From Lentisphaerae bacterium WC36 (GTDB taxonomy: Bacteria > Verrucomicrobiota > Lentisphaeria > Victivallales > SZUA-371), in NCBI GenBank assembly GCA_020683205.1, contig CP085689.1, positions 1,116,001 through 1,180,000 of the forward strand: 64,000 nucleotides of DNA, given 5' to 3'. A model generated the notes under the pieces. That model was given only the letters and a program-made list of their open reading frames with translations. It did not search any database and was not told the origin of the DNA. Every line of letters begins with the position of its first letter. The first letter of the stretch is position 1. Below, in pieces: positions 61,275 through 64,000 of this stretch. The translations under genes and the position numbers were made by a program.

Positions 61275-64000
61275 TTAATTACCACGAATATATTCAATAC
61301 AATATAAACATAGCTCTGAGTGTTCATTTGCATCATTTGATGTATAAGACATAAAGCATTGATCCGTAGATTCGTGATTTTGCATATAATTTATTTTGCT
61401 ATCAACATGTTTAAGCCTTTTCGTATTTTCATCTAAAATTCCCAACATATGTCCTATTTCATGAACTTCAGTGTTAGAAATAGATGCGGAAATATGTCTA
61501 TCGGCAAAAGAAAATGCTATTTGGTGAATATTTGGAGGATGTCCCCCTAATGTCTCAGGGTCACTACTTTTTTTGGCAGATATAAATAAAAATGCACCCA
61601 ATATTTGCGTGTTGTAAAACCAATGCCTGCCAAAATTATAAAAAATAAACCTATCCTTAGGAATCTCTGTATATTTTGGAATAGCATGAGTCGAAACTAT
61701 TTTAAACTCAACAAAAGTTCCTCCATCACTACCATCAGTAGCTCCACCATATGAATTTTTCAAACGCGTTAAGTTGGTAGAGTATTGTTCAGTATACTGC
61801 TCAAGGTTTGAATTAATTCTTACTCCCGAATATTTTGGAATTTCATTTGCAATGTGACTAACGGTAATAGCGCTATTTTTTTTATCAATACTTTTAACTT
61901 CTGCTTCATATTCTATTTCTCCGGTTGGTGGGAAAAATATAATAATTTTAGATTTTTTATTATTAGGGTCGTCTGAAAAATCACTCACATTATCAACTTT
62001 TATAACAGTATTAGCAGTTTCAGGAGAAGTTATAGGAACTCTCTCCATAACAGTTGCTCCCATTTTATACATATTTGCTAATTCCATATAAATTCTCTTC
62101 CATACTACTAATGTTGCACTTTGAGCAATGCCATTTTGAGTATACGTAGCTTTACTACTTGAATCTTTAGGATTTACTGTAGCAGCGGCATTTGTATCAA
62201 AGGGATCACCACGCATACAGCAAAGCTCACCTTCAATCTCAAGATACTCTCCTTTTGGTCTTGTACAAACCGCTCTCACAATATAATTGTCTCCAGAATG
62301 TGTTTTTGTTGTATTTAAAGTTACTTCAGCTATAGCTTTATTTCCCTTTTTCTTTGTTCTATTAGTTCGTTTAGATAAACAATTTGTTTGAAAATCATTA
62401 TAAGATTCAATTGTAACCTGTATTAGATTATTTAACATTTTTTTATCTGGGTCGCGATTATCATTAGGTTTCTTGTCCTTTAGATAGTTTACTGTGACAT
62501 TTTCCTCTGCAATAAAATACCCGTCATAAGATGATTTATCATCGGGATCAATTACCTCAAAGTATACATCAATATTTTCCAATGCAGGAGTAACATAAGC
62601 TGAAATAGTAACTTTACCATCCTCTGTTTGTGCTACTTTGTTATCATATGTTGTCTTTTCCTTAGTATAATATTCATCATCTCCAATACGTGTGTTTGCA
62701 ATAATTCTACCAGCATAATTAGATTCTGTAAAGTCAGAATCAATTGGATGAACAGTCTCAACTTTAACAACTGTTGTTTTCACTTGATCTGCTATAGTGT
62801 TATTTCCACTTACTAATTCAACTTTTATAGGTAAATCTCCAACACTAACACTGGCTTTTAATGCTTCAAGTGATAATACGACAGACCTATTGTCATTACT
62901 ATATAATTTATTTAAAGGTATTTCAACCTCTGATGGAATATAATCTCCAGCATTATCAGGTAAAGCAATACTTTCCTTTAATCGTGGTTGAATTCCATCT
63001 TTTCTCCATAGTCTCAAACTACCATCTCCATAATTATAAATATAAGGACTTTCGGCAGTACCTTCACCTAAACGCGTAACATTAGTTGGGTCAGCTGCAT
63101 CATAGGTAAATTTAATCTTACTCTTTTCAATATCAACTCCTGAACCTATTTCAACAACTACTTTCACAAATTTTGCACTTTTATTTTCTCCTGATTGATC
63201 AATATTATCAAATTCAATATTATAACCATCTGCAAAATTAGGAATTCCATCTAAATCTGTATCCAAAATATTACGAGTTAAGATTTTTCCGGGCACTTCT
63301 TCACCATCTTCAATACTATCCTCTTCTTCTGAACAATCTGGATAATCATATTCATTATTATTATCACTGTCTATGTCTATATCAATACTAGCACCAATAT
63401 AAACTTTAGCAATGGCGTCTCGTTCTTCATTTTCAATTCCTTTATATCTAGTTTTAACAATATACTCTTTTGTAGAGTTATCAGGCAAAGTTAATCCTCC
63501 TAGAGAAAGGTTATTGTTGATACTTAATAAACTATACCCCAAATAAATAATTTTTTGAGATTCATTATTTGATGGTATACCAGTATCTGGACTTCCACTT
63601 GTTAAAGATGACATCATTATTACTTGGTTATTTTGAGTGAGTTCATTAATTGTGGCTTCATCTAAAATATCAAGGGTTGTTGGGCTTAAGACACCTAATT
63701 CTTCGTCTCCTTTATATAAAACGGTTGTAATATCATCACGAGCTCCTTCTGGACATTTCATTGCAATGATAATTTTATTATCAAAATTCGTCTCATTTTC
63801 TGGTTGTTCTGGATTATTTAATAATGCGCCTGCCTTTAAAGGTTTTATCCAACCTAAATGGATTGTTGCTTTTGTTGTAGGCGGTGTTTTATTTCCAAAG
63901 CTACCTAATATTTCATTTGGATCATCGGTATAAAAGAACATATGTTCAGGTTTATTGGGATATTCAACTTTTGCGGTATAGTCATAATCATAGGCTCCTT
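61275..64000 (-). CDS. Large metzincin-like metallopeptidase, 5' end outside window
   Basis: At least 908 residues; the frame is still open at the window edge (EYPNKPEHMFFYTDDPNEIL). The C-terminal ~170 residues are the peptidase: NTEVHEIGHMLGILDENTKR (HExxHxxGxxx) and a Met-turn with paired Cys, QCFMSYTSNDANEHSELCLYC. The N-terminal ~700 residues are strand-rich, Ig-like or beta-sandwich segments with Asp/Asn-rich loops (DIDSDNNNEYDYPDCSEEED, TDLDGIPNFADG) that look calcium-binding. It is probably secreted or surface-bound. It is followed by a lipoprotein gene. The closest family is metzincin zinc proteases (zincin fold); a finer family cannot be set from sequence reading. Confidence 0.75.
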   Translation of the reverse strand, partial: GAYDYDYTAKVEYPNKPEHMFFYTDDPNEILGSFGNKTPPTTKATIHLGWIKPLKAGALLNNPEQPENETNFDNKIIIAMKCPEGARDDITTVLYKGDEELGVLSPTTLDILDEATINELTQNNQVIMMSSLTSGSPDTGIPSNNESQKIIYLGYSLLSINNNLSLGGLTLPDNSTKEYIVKTRYKGIENEERDAIAKVYIGASIDIDIDSDNNNEYDYPDCSEEEDSIEDGEEVPGKILTRNILDTDLDGIPNFADGYNIEFDNIDQSGENKSAKFVKVVVEIGSGVDIEKSKIKFTYDAADPTNVTRLGEGTAESPYIYNYGDGSLRLWRKDGIQPRLKESIALPDNAGDYIPSEVEIPLNKLYSNDNRSVVLSLEALKASVSVGDLPIKVELVSGNNTIADQVKTTVVKVETVHPIDSDFTESNYAGRIIANTRIGDDEYYTKEKTTYDNKVAQTEDGKVTISAYVTPALENIDVYFEVIDPDDKSSYDGYFIAEENVTVNYLKDKKPNDNRDPDKKMLNNLIQVTIESYNDFQTNCLSKRTNRTKKKGNKAIAEVTLNTTKTHSGDNYIVRAVCTRPKGEYLEIEGELCCMRGDPFDTNAAATVNPKDSSSKATYTQNGIAQSATLVVWKRIYMELANMYKMGATVMERVPITSPETANTVIKVDNVSDFSDDPNNKKSKIIIFFPPTGEIEYEAEVKSIDKKNSAITVSHIANEIPKYSGVRINSNLEQYTEQYSTNLTRLKNSYGGATDGSDGGTFVEFKIVSTHAIPKYTEIPKDRFIFYNFGRHWFYNTQILGAFLFISAKKSSDPETLGGHPPNIHQIAFSFADRHISASISNTEVHEIGHMLGILDENTKRLKHVDSKINYMQNHESTDQCFMSYTSNDANEHSELCLYCIEYIRGN

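Overview
The window is strongly AT-rich and comes from a bacterium. Signal peptides, two likely lipoproteins, SEL1/TPR and ankyrin secreted proteins, a sigma54 enhancer-binding protein and YagK/YfjJ (inovirus Gp2-type) replication genes point to a Gram-negative host. I cannot name the phylum from the sequence. No rRNA, tRNA, CRISPR array or core metabolic gene is visible. It reads as one long accessory or defence island built from stacked mobile elements.

Region 1 (0-12.1 kb) is a scrap yard. It holds an N-terminally cut tyrosine integrase, a decayed prophage gene, a wHTH/PIN-like membrane protein, a membrane-anchored nuclease, a type III restriction system with a decapitated and frameshifted mod, a fragment of a type IIG enzyme fused at the break, a serine recombinase, an intact IS1595-family element with an 8-bp target duplication, and a broken IS256-family element.

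Region 2 (12.1-17.1 kb) is a compact three-gene module. A YaaW-like/GTPase protein and an HNH protein form a minus-strand operon, and a sigma54-type AAA+ activator is divergent to them. A good -24/-12 promoter precedes the operon, and a perfect 27-bp inverted repeat lies where an enhancer would be expected. This is one of two candidates for an undescribed system.

Region 3 (17.5-32.2 kb) and region 4 (38.7-48.7 kb) are related integrative elements. Each has a tyrosine integrase, an AlpA/excisionase-like HTH protein and a Gp2-type replication gene, plus SEL1/TPR or helicase cargo. Region 3 also carries a repeated ~170-residue protein module of unknown function. Between them, at 32.2-38.7 kb, lies a two-gene cassette: an SF2 helicase fused to a PD-(D/E)XK nuclease, and a 1306-aa TPR protein with a GreA-C-like segment and a PIN-like C-terminus. 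Related att-like repeats flank the cassette. This is the second candidate for an undescribed defence system.

Region 5 (49.0-52.7 kb) is a Gabija-like pair (OLD-type ATPase/TOPRIM plus UvrD-like helicase) behind a cluster of hairpins that may be a structured RNA. Region 6 (52.7-58.5 kb) has a VWA protein gene whose HExxH motif is split by an apparently complete group II intron; exact excision restores a 507-aa frame. Region 7 (58.7-64 kb) holds secreted metallopeptidases alternating with paralogous lipoproteins; the last gene runs off the window.

Several otherwise healthy genes (mod, a 380-aa protein, the Pif1-like helicase, a repeat-module gene, gajA) are each split by a single indel, mostly in short homopolymers. 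They lie on both strands and in unrelated modules, which suggests consensus errors in the assembly as much as real decay.
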